DNA of 64,000 nt from Butyrivibrio sp. (GTDB taxonomy: Bacteria; Bacillota; Clostridia; Lachnospirales; Lachnospiraceae), in NCBI GenBank assembly GCA_017615275.1, contig JAGAAO010000038.1, positions 1 to 64,000 of the forward strand, given 5' to 3'. This document shows positions 1-8,785 of the stretch, piece after piece; position 1 is the stretch's first letter; the number at the start of each line of letters is the position of its first letter. A program made the translations under genes and the position numbers. The notes below the pieces were generated by a model. It saw only the letters and a list, made by a program, of their open reading frames with translations, ran no database searches and was not told the origin of the DNA.

Positions 1-141
1 CTCCGAAACACTGATCTCATCTGCCAGTAAGCGTTCAACTATCTTTACTTTTTCTGCTGAGTCAATCTTACTTTTTCTGGACATAAAAATACCCCCAAGT
101 AGGTTTTATATTTCAGTGTCCTACTTGGGGGTAGCATATCA
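1..141 (-). mobile_element. Left end of an IS3/IS150-like insertion sequence with 5' part of its first ORF
   Basis: The reverse strand reads an open frame from an ATG at 82-84 to the window edge. It encodes 28 residues rich in Lys and Glu, starting MSRKSKIDSAEKVKIVERLL, which resembles the N-terminal helix-turn-helix of IS3/IS150-type OrfA proteins. Just upstream, 91-103 and 120-132 form a perfect 13-bp inverted repeat (ACCCCCAAGTAGG and its complement). The element end is placed near 141 because the reverse strand there starts TGATATGC followed by a C-run, like the terminal repeats of IS150-type elements; that boundary is inferred. Only the end is in the window, so family and intactness are uncertain. 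Confidence 0.6.
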
Positions 142-177
142 GTCAAATGTCCGGTGCTGTTTTTTAATGCTATGCTT

Positions 178-218
178 CTATTAGCCAAAAATGAAAAAAT
201 ATTGAAAATGGCTAATAG
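178..218. repeat. Palindromic repeat, copy 1 (upstream of DUF4143 ATPase)
   Basis: CTATTAGCCA (178-187) and TGGCTAATAG (209-218) are perfect 10-bp inverted repeats separated by 21 A-rich bases. A second copy with the same arms (8 bp, ATTAGCCA/TGGCTAAT) and the same 21-base spacer lies just after the ATPase stop codon. The arms could form a hairpin or be an operator. Confidence 0.75.
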
Positions 219-255
219 ACATGATAGAATAATCTCATCAAACAGAAGGAGAGAA

Positions 256-1458
256 ATGGATATTATGAGGCTCATCCCAAGAAATTCCTATATGGAGAAA
301 ATAATCAATGTAATAGGAACTCCGGATATAAAAGTCATTACCGGTGTAAGACGATGCGGAAAGTCAAAGCTTTTGGAATCATTAAAAAAATATATAGATG
401 AAAATATACAAGATGCAAATATAATCCATATCAATTTTAACCTGCCGGAGTTTGAAGAACTGCTCACTTTTCGAGCGCTGTATGAACATATAAACTCTTT
501 GTATAAAGAGAATATGCAGAACTTTGTTTTGATAGATGAAGTTCAAATGTGTGAGGATTTTGAAAAGGCCATCAATGGACTGCATGCATCCGAAAAGTAT
601 GATATATATATAACCGGTTCAAATGCTTTTTTGCTTAGTTCAGATCTTGCCACACTTTTTACTGGACGAACATTTGAAATAAAAGTTTTTCCATTTTCCT
701 TCAAGGAATATGTCAGGTATTTTGATTTGAGCGACAGATATGAGGCCCTATCATCATATATTAAAGAAGGTGGAATGGCAGGCTCTTATCTATATAAAAA
801 TCCGGAAGCAAAGTATGATTACATTGCAGATGTATTTGACACTCTGATTGTAAGGGATATCAGACAGAAATATAAAATAAGAAATACTCAGTTGATGGAC
901 AGAATTGTAGATTTTCTTATGGATAACATTTCAAATCTTTCATCGGCCAGGAATATTACAAATGTCCTTGGCAGCATGAATGAGAAAATCCACCATACAA
1001 CGGTTGGTTCGTACATGCAATACCTATGCAATGCATTTGCGTTTTATAAAATCCGTAGATACGATATCAAAGGGAAAAAATATTTATCAAGTAATGATAA
1101 GTATTATCTCAGTGATCATACATTTCGGTACGCAAAGCTCGGCACAAGAAATATGGATTATGGAAGAATCCTTGAGAATATTGTGGCTATAGAACTTCTT
1201 CGCAGAGGGTATGAGGTTTATGTCGGGGGATTATATAAAAAAGAGATAGATTTTGTGGCGATAAAACGTAGCGAAAAAATCTATATTCAAGTATCCGATA
1301 ACATAAGCGATGATAAGACTTTTGAGAGAGAAGTTTCACCACTTTTGCAGATAAAAGATGCATATCCCAAGATGCTTATCGCACGTACAAGAAATGATGA
1401 ATACCAATACGAAGGTATAAAAATTGTCGATTTAGCTGATTGGCTGTTAGAAGCATGA
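256..1458 (+). CDS. AAA-type ATPase with C-terminal DUF4143 domain
   Basis: The 400-residue product has a P-loop at residues 30-37 (GVRRCGKS) and a Walker B segment FVLIDEVQ. The C-terminal DUF4143 region contains a nuclease-like strand pattern around EIDFVA and IYIQVS. Proteins of this family are abundant in Clostridia and Bacteroidetes; their cellular role is not established. The start at 256 is preferred over 154 because AGAAGGAGAG ends a few bases upstream and the usual N-terminus begins there. The gene is visibly more A+T-rich than the housekeeping genes further right and is bracketed by two copies of a palindromic repeat, consistent with an accessory or transferred unit. No partner gene is adjacent. 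Confidence 0.85.
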   Translation: MDIMRLIPRNSYMEKIINVIGTPDIKVITGVRRCGKSKLLESLKKYIDENIQDANIIHINFNLPEFEELLTFRALYEHINSLYKENMQNFVLIDEVQMCEDFEKAINGLHASEKYDIYITGSNAFLLSSDLATLFTGRTFEIKVFPFSFKEYVRYFDLSDRYEALSSYIKEGGMAGSYLYKNPEAKYDYIADVFDTLIVRDIRQKYKIRNTQLMDRIVDFLMDNISNLSSARNITNVLGSMNEKIHHTTVGSYMQYLCNAFAFYKIRRYDIKGKKYLSSNDKYYLSDHTFRYAKLGTRNMDYGRILENIVAIELLRRGYEVYVGGLYKKEIDFVAIKRSEKIYIQVSDNISDDKTFEREVSPLLQIKDAYPKMLIARTRNDEYQYEGIKIVDLADWLLEA

Positions 1459-1495
1459 ATTAGCCAAAAGCAGAAAAAAATTAAAAATGGCTAAT
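1459..1495. repeat. Palindromic repeat, copy 2 (downstream of DUF4143 ATPase)
   Basis: ATTAGCCA (1459-1466) and TGGCTAAT (1488-1495) repeat the arms of the copy at 178-218 with the same 21-base A-rich spacer. It begins directly after the ATPase stop codon. Confidence 0.75.
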
Positions 1496-1499
1496 AGAA

Positions 1500-1740
1500 A
1501 TAAGGTTCCGAACTTAAATGTAAATTATTTCTTATGCGGTCAGGGATGTGCCCGAAATGAGGCGGCTGATGGAAATGCTGGTAGTCGCAGAGAGGGAGCG
1601 GAAGTTTGTGATACATTTTGGGGTGTAGAATATGGAATAATGGCTTGTGTAAAGACCTTCGGAAAGTCAGTTTTTTGAAGGTCTTTCTTAATGGCTGTTG
1701 TCTCGATGGTTGTGGTTTGAAAATTTTTTTGATTTTAACC
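1500..1740 (+). other. Gene-poor stretch with decayed coding remnant and a hairpin
   Basis: No intact gene is visible. One frame from about 1538 to 1632 reads a short helix-like peptide (VRDVPEMRRLMEMLVVAERE and onward) that ends in a stop after FGV and looks like the tail of a lost protein; I do not recognise it. A 10-bp stem (AAAGACCTTC at 1651-1660 with GAAGGTCTTT at 1677-1686) follows but lacks a good U-tract. Confidence 0.35.
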
Positions 1741-1798
1741 GCACATTTATATGGACGAATCCGTTATACATAGTGGAAGGAGGAAAAATCGACCATCC

Positions 1799-2062
1799 AT
1801 GGATATAGAAGAGCATTACGACAAAATATACCGGTTTTGTTATTACAAATTACAATCAAAAGAGCTTGCAGAGGACTTAACCCAAGAAACCTTTTTGCGG
1901 TTTCTGGACAGTGAGTATAGAGAGCAGGGAATGTGTATCAGATATTTGTGAAATAACCGGCAGTTCGAGGTTTGCGTTGACTATCTTGGAGAGCACAGAG
2001 GCGCAGACGTAATTCCTGGACCTTTTGCCACAAAAGAAGATGCTACAATGCAGATATTTTAA
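1799..2062 (+). pseudogene. Remnant of an ECF-type RNA polymerase sigma factor (region 2)
   Basis: From ATG 1799, behind an AAGGAGG at 1777-1783, the frame encodes about 50 residues (MDIEEHYDKIYRFCYYKLQS, then AEDLTQETFLRF) typical of sigma-70 region 2.1-2.2, followed by a TGA at 1949. The same frame then continues for 36 more residues (FEVCVDYLGEHRGADVIPGP onward) that do not look like sigma region 4 and end at TAA 2060-2062. A working ECF factor needs about 160 residues with region 4, so this is a truncated or rearranged gene. The second half may be the tail of a different gene joined by deletion. Confidence 0.6.
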
Positions 2063-2071
2063 ATGTTTTTT

Positions 2072-2101
2072 AGGAGTGACCTTGCGGTCACTCCTTTTTT
2101 T
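2072..2101 (+). terminator. Rho-independent terminator
   Basis: A perfect 10-bp stem (AGGAGTGACC at 2072-2081, GGTCACTCCT at 2086-2095) with a TTGC loop is followed by a run of T. It closes the decayed region and insulates the GH43 gene. Confidence 0.85.
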
Positions 2102-2188
2102 CTTGGTAACTTTTGCAATTCTACAAGCACTTTTGCGTGTTATTATAAAAAAGTGTTCAAAAAATAGCATATAGAAGGAGCGGTAAGA

Positions 2189-3052
2189 ATGAGACTTGAA
2201 GATATCAATATAAGAGATCCTTTTGTTTTGCCATATGGTGGAGTTTACTATATGTATGGAACTAGAGCGAAAACCTGTTGGGGCAAAGCAGATGGTTTTG
2301 ACTGTTACACCAGTAGCGACCTTGTGTCCTGGGATGGCCCATTTGAGGTATTTCATAAGCCGGAGGACTTTTGGGCCGACAAAAATTACTGGGCACCAGA
2401 AGTACACGTGTATAAAGATTCTTTTTACATGTTTGCCACATTTAATTCTGAGGCACTAGACAAAAAAGGAACAATGATCCTTTCTTCAAATAGTCCACTA
2501 GGCCCCTTCAAGATCCACAGTGAGGGAAAGATAACTCCTGATGAGTGGAACTGCCTTGATGGAACATTCTATCTTTCTCCTGATCAAAAACCTTATATGG
2601 TTTTTTCCCATGAGTGGATGGATGTGGGAGATGGACAGATCTGTGCAGTTGAGCTTTCAGATGATCTGAAAAGACCTTTATCTGAGCCTAGGACTCTCTT
2701 TTGCGCTTCAATGGCCAGTCCCTGGGTAAAGAGCATAACCCACAGGCTCTGGAAGGGCCCTGTATATGTCACCGACGGTCCCTTCCTGTACAGACTTAAA
2801 AGCGGAGAACTTATCATGCTGTGGGCTACTATGACGGATGCAGGATATGCAGAGGGAATCGCAAGATCAGATAATGGCGATATTAGTGGCAACTGGACAG
2901 TGGATAACAAGCCGCTTTTTGACAAGGATGGTGGACATGGAATGTTGTTTGAGACCTTTGAAGGAGAGCTTCTTTTGGTGCTCCATCAGCCAAACGAAAC
3001 CCCTCTAGAACATCCGGTTTTTATCAGAATTGATGAAAAAGATATTTCTTAA
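2189..3052 (+). CDS. Family 43-type glycoside hydrolase (five-bladed beta-propeller)
   Basis: The 287-residue protein has the GH43 pattern: an N-terminal RDPFV segment carrying the candidate catalytic base Asp, YYMYG and DLVSW blade strands, WAPEV, and LDGTF carrying the second Asp. At the place where many GH43 enzymes have the acid Glu (EGP), it reads TDGPFLYR. There is no signal peptide, so it should act in the cytoplasm on imported oligosaccharides, probably trimming arabinose- or xylose-type residues. The start is supported by AGAAGGAGCGG just upstream. It opens a locus with an AraC regulator, a sugar ABC transporter and a GH28 protein. Substrate is an inference from context. Confidence 0.85.
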   Translation: MRLEDINIRDPFVLPYGGVYYMYGTRAKTCWGKADGFDCYTSSDLVSWDGPFEVFHKPEDFWADKNYWAPEVHVYKDSFYMFATFNSEALDKKGTMILSSNSPLGPFKIHSEGKITPDEWNCLDGTFYLSPDQKPYMVFSHEWMDVGDGQICAVELSDDLKRPLSEPRTLFCASMASPWVKSITHRLWKGPVYVTDGPFLYRLKSGELIMLWATMTDAGYAEGIARSDNGDISGNWTVDNKPLFDKDGGHGMLFETFEGELLLVLHQPNETPLEHPVFIRIDEKDIS

Positions 3053-3079
3053 ATACGTTCATTATGGTAGAGGTGGAGA

Positions 3080-3952
3080 ATGTTTAAAGAAATTTACAAG
3101 GGTGATTTTGATGGTATAGCTGTTGGAAGAGTATCGAGAAATCAGGACTTTACCAAGGCTCTTGGCTTTTATCACAATGAATATCAGATACAGTATATAT
3201 TCGGCGGGCAGAGGAATTTCTTTTATGAGGGCGCGTGCTATCGCATGGTGCCAGGAACTATCACTATCATCGACAAAGCCAAGATTGCCAAGACCAATAT
3301 AATAGGCGGAAACAGTCATGACAGGCTTTTGATCGAGCTTAAGGAAAGCTTTATTGTTCCGATGTGCGCCATGTTTGGCATAGATGCTAAAAGCTTTTTT
3401 TCCAAGTATCATGGTGTTTATCAGGTGGGAGAAGATGACTTGATACAGGATGTATTGGCTAACATAGAAAAACTTGCCACTGGTAAAAAAGACAAAATGA
3501 CAGCAGGCAGGATAAAGCTTGAAATCCTAAGATTATTTCTCGATGCAGACAGATTTGAGCAGAGAAAACTTGGCAAACTGGATGATGTGGGAGTAAAAAC
3601 TCACATAGAAAAGCAGAAAAGAGTCCATCAGGTTGCGGACTATATTGCAGAGAATTATGACAGGATCAGTTCAGTAACTGTACTAGCTGAACATTTCTAC
3701 ATGAGTAATGCGTATCTATGCCGCATTTTTAAGGAGGTCACAAACTTTACGATTTCTGAATACATAAATCTTTACAGGATAGCGGCCAGCAGACAGTATC
3801 TTATGGATGAGAGTATGAGCATGGCTGAGATTGCCAACAGACTTGGATATGACAGTCTTACTTACTTTGAGAGGGTGTTTAAAAAGCAGATGACAATAAC
3901 TCCACTTCAGTATCGTAAGTCTATTCTGAAAGGAAAGGTAAATATAGTTTGA
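3080..3952 (+). CDS. AraC-family transcriptional regulator
   Basis: The 290-residue protein has an N-terminal cupin-like ligand domain (about residues 1-140) and a C-terminal double helix-turn-helix (about residues 185-285) with AEHFYMSNAYLCRIFKE in the first motif and IANRLGYDSLTYFERVFKK in the second, the classic AraC signature. It starts 27 bases after the GH43 stop, so the two are probably one transcript. It most likely activates the downstream transporter and glycosidase genes in response to a pectin-derived sugar. The 183-base gap between it and the binding-protein gene is the obvious place for its operator; I could not define one with confidence. Confidence 0.9.
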   Translation: MFKEIYKGDFDGIAVGRVSRNQDFTKALGFYHNEYQIQYIFGGQRNFFYEGACYRMVPGTITIIDKAKIAKTNIIGGNSHDRLLIELKESFIVPMCAMFGIDAKSFFSKYHGVYQVGEDDLIQDVLANIEKLATGKKDKMTAGRIKLEILRLFLDADRFEQRKLGKLDDVGVKTHIEKQKRVHQVADYIAENYDRISSVTVLAEHFYMSNAYLCRIFKEVTNFTISEYINLYRIAASRQYLMDESMSMAEIANRLGYDSLTYFERVFKKQMTITPLQYRKSILKGKVNIV

Positions 3953-4135
3953 AAATTCTATAGGTTATCACTTTATTGTCACAATTGCCCTAAAATATTG
4001 AAAATATCCCTTTGCAGTTATAAGATTTTTACAACAAAAGACGTCTTGAGGGAATTAAAAAATTACTTGTGAGAGAAGGTAATGTCGTAAAAGTTCTATT
4101 TTTGGATGATTGCGACAGGGATATTGGAGGAAAAA

Positions 4136-5536
4136 ATGAAGAAAAAGTTAGTTGGCATAATGATGGCTGCAACAATGATCGTAGGCTCACTTGCGGGATG
4201 CGGCAGCCAGACAGATAGTACTACAGCAAATGACGCACAGACTAAGGATGTTGCTGAGGCTTCAACCAAAGAAGAAACGGCGGCTACAGAAGATAAGGCT
4301 GATGATACCAATAGTGATGAGCCAATTACCTTGAGAATGGCATGGTGGGGATCTCAGGATAGACATGACAAGACTATAGCAGCAATTGAGTTGTATGAAA
4401 GCCTTAATCCTAACGTAACTATTGAATATGAGTATTATTCATTTGATGATTATTTTACCAAGCTTAAGACTTTAGTCGCTTCTGATGAAGTATGGGATGT
4501 ATTCCAACTTGGCGGAAACTTCCCTATGTACCTCGATAAGATCTATCCACTTGATGAGTTCATTGCCACAGGTGTTGTAGATGTTTCCAAGATATCGGAG
4601 GCTAACTTAAAGACAACAAGAGAAACAGATGGAACACAGCTTGGGCTTACCAATGGAATCAACACATATGGCATTGCTTATGACCCTGCCATATTTGAAG
4701 AAGCCGGAGCTGCAATTCCAACAGATGATTGGACCTGGGAAGATTACCAGAAGGCTGCAGATACTATTACTGAAAAGCTTGGTATATTTGGTTCATCTAC
4801 ATTCCTTACATCAGACTTCATAGCAGGTTGCTCTACATACATCGGACAGCAGGGAGACCTGGGGCAATACAGTTTCTTCAATCTTGATCTCACAGGAATG
4901 GGATTTGATAATCCACAGATGCTGGCACCTTTTATCCAAATGAGAGCAGATATGATCAAAAAGGGTTCGTATCCTGACGCAGGTGCTTCTGCAGAGGTCA
5001 CAAACATCGAAAATGATTTCCTGGTTACAGGAGAAGCAGCAATGACTTGGGTTGCTGTAAACCAGTTTCCTACAATTTACAATGTTTGTGCTGAGCAGGG
5101 AAGAGAACTTGCTCTTGCACCTCTTCCAAAGGTAGTAGCAGGTGGAAATAGCGGAACATTGATCCAGTCTTCACAGATGCTGTGTGTATCACAGGATTCT
5201 GAGCATAAGGAAGCAGCTGCAGCATTTATCAGCTGGTTTGAAAATGACGTAGACTGCAATAATATTCTTCAGGCTGAAAGGGGTATCCCAGCCAATGAGA
5301 ATGTAAGAGAAGCACTTTCAGCATCTTCAACCAAAGGACAGCAGATCATGTACAATTACGTCGACAGTGTCAGTAAGAATCCTACTCCTAAGGAATACAA
5401 TGTTCTTTCTCCTGATGGACAGGATCAGGTACAGGATAATTACCTTAACTACATCCAGCAGGTTGCTAGTGGTGAGATTACAGCAGAAGAGGCAGCAGAA
5501 AAGACCTATGCTGATGCCCAGGCAATTTTTAAGTAA
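4136..5536 (+). CDS. Sugar ABC transporter substrate-binding lipoprotein (family 1)
   Basis: The 466-residue product begins with a lipoprotein signal (MKKKLVGIMM... then LAG-C, with the lipidated Cys at residue 22) and an acidic Ser/Thr/Ala-rich linker. The SBP family 1 body follows (LRMAWWGSQDRHD, later VWDVFQLGGNFPMYLDKIYP). It captures oligosaccharides outside the membrane for the two permeases that follow. The start at 4136 is chosen over 4106 because GGAGG lies at 4126-4130 and the signal peptide begins there. Neighbouring GH28 and GH43 genes suggest galacturonide or arabinan oligomers; that is inference. Confidence 0.92.
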   Translation: MKKKLVGIMMAATMIVGSLAGCGSQTDSTTANDAQTKDVAEASTKEETAATEDKADDTNSDEPITLRMAWWGSQDRHDKTIAAIELYESLNPNVTIEYEYYSFDDYFTKLKTLVASDEVWDVFQLGGNFPMYLDKIYPLDEFIATGVVDVSKISEANLKTTRETDGTQLGLTNGINTYGIAYDPAIFEEAGAAIPTDDWTWEDYQKAADTITEKLGIFGSSTFLTSDFIAGCSTYIGQQGDLGQYSFFNLDLTGMGFDNPQMLAPFIQMRADMIKKGSYPDAGASAEVTNIENDFLVTGEAAMTWVAVNQFPTIYNVCAEQGRELALAPLPKVVAGGNSGTLIQSSQMLCVSQDSEHKEAAAAFISWFENDVDCNNILQAERGIPANENVREALSASSTKGQQIMYNYVDSVSKNPTPKEYNVLSPDGQDQVQDNYLNYIQQVASGEITAEEAAEKTYADAQAIFK

Positions 5537-5546
5537 TGAATTTTTA

Positions 5547-5580
5547 AATCCTGCTCGTGTAAAAACGGGCAGGATTTTTT
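5547..5580 (+). terminator. Intra-operon terminator/attenuator after the binding protein
   Basis: A 12-bp stem with one G-U pair (5547-5558 with 5565-5576) followed by a T-run lies between the binding-protein and permease genes. Partial termination here would give more binding protein than permease, the usual stoichiometry in such operons. Confidence 0.75.
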
Positions 5581-5605
5581 AGGACTTGAAAGGGGAGTTT
5601 TTTAC

Positions 5606-6526
5606 ATGGGAGATAAGACGAAAACAAAAGCAGATTCCCTAAGTATGCTTATAAATAATGACAATGTTGTAGGGCATATCTTTGCCGCACCATTTATCTT
5701 TGGATTTATTTGCTTTTCATTTATACCGATCTGCATGTCTTTATATTATGCATTCACGGATTATTCTCTTGGAAACAAAGTGGCAGTTTTTGTAGGGCTC
5801 AAGAACTTTTTAATGCTATTTAAGGATGAAGTATTTTTGAAGTCGATCAGTAAGACACTGCAATATGTGTTGATAGCTGTGCCTTTGAAGCTTACCTTTG
5901 CGCTACTTGTGGCTTTTTTACTAACAAGGAAGAGCAGGATGGTAACATTCTACAGATCTCTTTACTATGTGCCTTCTCTTGTTGGTGGTTCAGTGGCAGT
6001 GGCACTTGTGTGGAAACAGCTCTTTGCCAGAAAGGGACTTTTTAATTCAGTTCTCATGGACCTGGGACTTAAAAAGATAAACTGGTTTGGAAGCGAAGCT
6101 CTTGCTATCTATCCGCTTATTCTGATGGCAGTATGGCAGTTTGGCTCATCCATGATCATATTTGCGGCAGGTCTAAAAGAGATACCTACAACCTATTATG
6201 AAGCCTCTGAAATTGATGGAGCAAACGGCTTTCAGAGATTCTTTAAGATTACTTTGCCATGCCTTTCGCCCATTATCTTATACAACCTTGTGATGCAGAC
6301 AATTTCAGCATTTATGACCTTTACGCAGGCCTTCATCATTACAGGTGGTGGACCTAATAACTCAACCATGCTCTATGCACTTAACGTGTATAATCAGGCC
6401 TTTAAGTACAATAACATGGGATATGCCTGTGCTATGAGTTGGGTCATGCTGATAGTTATGAGTCTTATTACACTTGTTATATTCAGAACCTCTAAGTTCT
6501 GGGTATTTAGTGAATCTGAAGGTTAA
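5606..6526 (+). CDS. Sugar ABC transporter permease, MalF type
   Basis: The 306-residue integral membrane protein has about six hydrophobic segments and the binding-protein-dependent permease loop (EASEIDGANGFQRFFKITLP) that contacts the ATPase. It pairs with the second permease 14 bases downstream. No ATPase gene is in the locus, so a shared MsmK/UgpC-type ATPase elsewhere in the genome is likely to energise it. Confidence 0.92.
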   Translation: MGDKTKTKADSLSMLINNDNVVGHIFAAPFIFGFICFSFIPICMSLYYAFTDYSLGNKVAVFVGLKNFLMLFKDEVFLKSISKTLQYVLIAVPLKLTFALLVAFLLTRKSRMVTFYRSLYYVPSLVGGSVAVALVWKQLFARKGLFNSVLMDLGLKKINWFGSEALAIYPLILMAVWQFGSSMIIFAAGLKEIPTTYYEASEIDGANGFQRFFKITLPCLSPIILYNLVMQTISAFMTFTQAFIITGGGPNNSTMLYALNVYNQAFKYNNMGYACAMSWVMLIVMSLITLVIFRTSKFWVFSESEG

Positions 6527-6540
6527 GGGGGCAGCAGGCT

Positions 6541-7383
6541 ATGAGAGAAAAGAAAATAGTAAAAAAGGTGTTCTATCACCTGTTTGTCCTTCTATTTGGC
6601 TTTGTAATGATCTATCCGGTTTTGTGGATGATAAGCGGTTCATTTAAGGATAACGGTGAAATCTTAAGGGGAACATTGAGCCTTATTCCACAGTCCTCAA
6701 AGATTTCCAATTATAACACCGGCTGGAAGGGCTTTGGCGGAACTACATTTGCAACATTTTTTAAGAATTCACTTTTTGTAACTACAATTGCAACCTTTGG
6801 AACAGTGATCTCATCTTCATTGGTGGCATATTCCTTTTCCAGGATAAAATTTAAGGGAAGAAAGCTTTGGTTCACCTTTATGCTGGCAACTATGATGCTT
6901 CCAGGGCAGGTTATCATGATCCCTCAGTACCTTATCTATTACAGATTTGGACTTGTGCCCGGATATGTGCCGCTTATACTTCCATATTTTTGTGGACAGG
7001 CATTCTTTATCTATCAGATGATGCAGTTCATGCAGGGAATTCCAAGAGAATTGGACGAGGCAGCTAAGATTGATGGATGTAGCAAATATGGTATTTATAG
7101 CAAGATCATTTTGCCACTCTTAAAACCTGCAATTGTAACGACTATAATAATTCAATTTTATTGGAAGTGGGACGATTATATGGGACCTTTGCTGTATCTT
7201 TCAAGACCTCAGTCCTATACTGCGTCCATAGCTATAAAGCTCTTTGCAGATTCCACGTCTGTTACTGACTATGGAGCAATGTTTGCTATGTCCACATTAT
7301 CTCTGATTCCGGTTTTCCTGATATTCCTGTTTTTTAACAAGTATCTGGTAGAAGGTATTGGAACTAGTGGGCTGAAGGGATGA
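6541..7383 (+). CDS. Sugar ABC transporter permease, MalG type
   Basis: The 280-residue membrane protein has the EAA loop ELDEAAKIDGCSKYGIYSKI and six predicted membrane spans, typical of the second permease of carbohydrate (CUT1) importers. It lies between its partner permease and a glycosidase gene that starts 4 bases after its stop, so all are translated from one message. Confidence 0.92.
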   Translation: MREKKIVKKVFYHLFVLLFGFVMIYPVLWMISGSFKDNGEILRGTLSLIPQSSKISNYNTGWKGFGGTTFATFFKNSLFVTTIATFGTVISSSLVAYSFSRIKFKGRKLWFTFMLATMMLPGQVIMIPQYLIYYRFGLVPGYVPLILPYFCGQAFFIYQMMQFMQGIPRELDEAAKIDGCSKYGIYSKIILPLLKPAIVTTIIIQFYWKWDDYMGPLLYLSRPQSYTASIAIKLFADSTSVTDYGAMFAMSTLSLIPVFLIFLFFNKYLVEGIGTSGLKG

Positions 7384-7387
7384 GTTT

Positions 7388-8785
7388 ATGGGAGAAACAA
7401 AAGTAGTTTTTAAGATTTCGGATAGATTATTGCAAAAGCTTTTCGACTCTGCAGAAGAAAAATGCAGGCAGAATATAAAGTCTTTTGCTGGGATAAATGT
7501 CCTTATCGAAGGTGGTGGCTATAACAAGGTTTGGATCGAGACTCAGCCTATGGGCGGTGCAATGTATGGAAAAAGAAATCTTGAAGTAGCTTATAACAAT
7601 CAGAAAATATTTATGGATAATCAGAGAAGTGACGGAAGACTTCCTGGAAGCATTGAATATACAGGAGAAAAGTTGATCCCGCAGTATGATAAATTTCAGG
7701 GGTTCTGCTTTCCAGATCCTGCTTTGGATGTCTACTATATGACAGGGAAGGATCCTGCTTTTCTTGATCAGCTCTATGATGTGCTAAAAAAGTATGATGA
7801 ATATCTGTGGAAATACAGGGATTCAGATAGTGATGGCTGTTTAGAGAGCTGGTGCAAGTATGACACTGGTGAAGATAACGCAGCAAGGTATGGAGATGCA
7901 CCTGATTACTGGGAAGAAGAAACAGCTCCCCAGGGATATGAAGTTGTACCAATGGCTTCTATGGATTTTATGAGTTATTCATATGCTGCCAGAGATACAA
8001 TGGCAGAAATCGCCAGAATCAGGGGCGACATGGATTTATATGCCTGTCATAGAAAAGATGCTGATTCTCTGCAGGTTCGCATCAGAGAAATTCTCTGGGA
8101 CGATGAAAAAGGAGCCTTTTTTGACAGGGACAATAAGCATAGAAAATTGGAAACACTGATCCACAACAATCTTAGGATGATGTACTGGAAAAGTATGACC
8201 AAGGAGGATGCCAGGAGATTTGTTGAAGAACATCTATTAAATGAAAAAGAGTTCTGGACTCCTATGCCACTTCCATCAGTTGCTATTTCGGATCCTTTGT
8301 ATAGAAATGATGAGCTGAATAACTGGAGCGGGCAAGCCCAGGCCCTTACCTATCAAAGAGCTATCGCAGCCCTTGAAAACTATGGATACTACGGACTTAT
8401 TCCAAGGCTTGGAAGAAAGCTCTTTGAAGCAATAGGAGAAGACTGTATATTTGTGCAACAGTACGATCCGATGACCATGAAGCCATCACTGATCGGAGTT
8501 GAGGGGGAGCAGGATGCCTATGGACCAGCCATGCTGGCTGTGCTTGAGTATATCAGCAGAATGTATGGAGTGGTGGTCAAGAGAGACAGACTCATCTGGA
8601 GCAGCGTAAAGGATTACACTGGCTATTATGAGCAGCATATGAATGGGCATGTTTACAGGATTGAGCATATAAAGGATAAAGTATATGCATTTATTGATGA
8701 CAGGCAGATAGGTTGCTTTGACAGGGGGATAAGGCTTGAGACAGATATGAATGGAAAGGAATTGTATAGATATAATGGTCTATAA
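7388..8785 (+). CDS. Six-hairpin glycosidase, GH63/MGH1-like
   Basis: The 465-residue cytoplasmic protein has the (alpha/alpha)6-barrel features of GH63, trehalase and mannosylglycerate hydrolase-type enzymes: DSDSDGCLESW in the middle, PMASMDFMSYSY, LWDDEKGAFFDRD, and NNWSGQAQALTYQRAI near the C-terminus. Acidic residues in the first and last of these are plausible catalytic pairs but I cannot assign them. Its place between the transporter and a GH28 gene suggests it hydrolyses an imported pectin-derived oligosaccharide. The specific substrate is unknown. It overlaps the start of the GH28 frame by about 11 bases. Confidence 0.75.
   Translation: MGETKVVFKISDRLLQKLFDSAEEKCRQNIKSFAGINVLIEGGGYNKVWIETQPMGGAMYGKRNLEVAYNNQKIFMDNQRSDGRLPGSIEYTGEKLIPQYDKFQGFCFPDPALDVYYMTGKDPAFLDQLYDVLKKYDEYLWKYRDSDSDGCLESWCKYDTGEDNAARYGDAPDYWEEETAPQGYEVVPMASMDFMSYSYAARDTMAEIARIRGDMDLYACHRKDADSLQVRIREILWDDEKGAFFDRDNKHRKLETLIHNNLRMMYWKSMTKEDARRFVEEHLLNEKEFWTPMPLPSVAISDPLYRNDELNNWSGQAQALTYQRAIAALENYGYYGLIPRLGRKLFEAIGEDCIFVQQYDPMTMKPSLIGVEGEQDAYGPAMLAVLEYISRMYGVVVKRDRLIWSSVKDYTGYYEQHMNGHVYRIEHIKDKVYAFIDDRQIGCFDRGIRLETDMNGKELYRYNGL

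Noticed and set aside
1487-1678. 63-codon frame starting in repeat copy 2
   Set aside because: Its start lies in the palindrome and the sequence has no family features; another frame shows a better but broken remnant.
1877-2407. 176-codon minus-strand frame overlapping the GH43 start
   Set aside because: It overlaps a well-supported gene and a terminator and has low-complexity composition without motifs.
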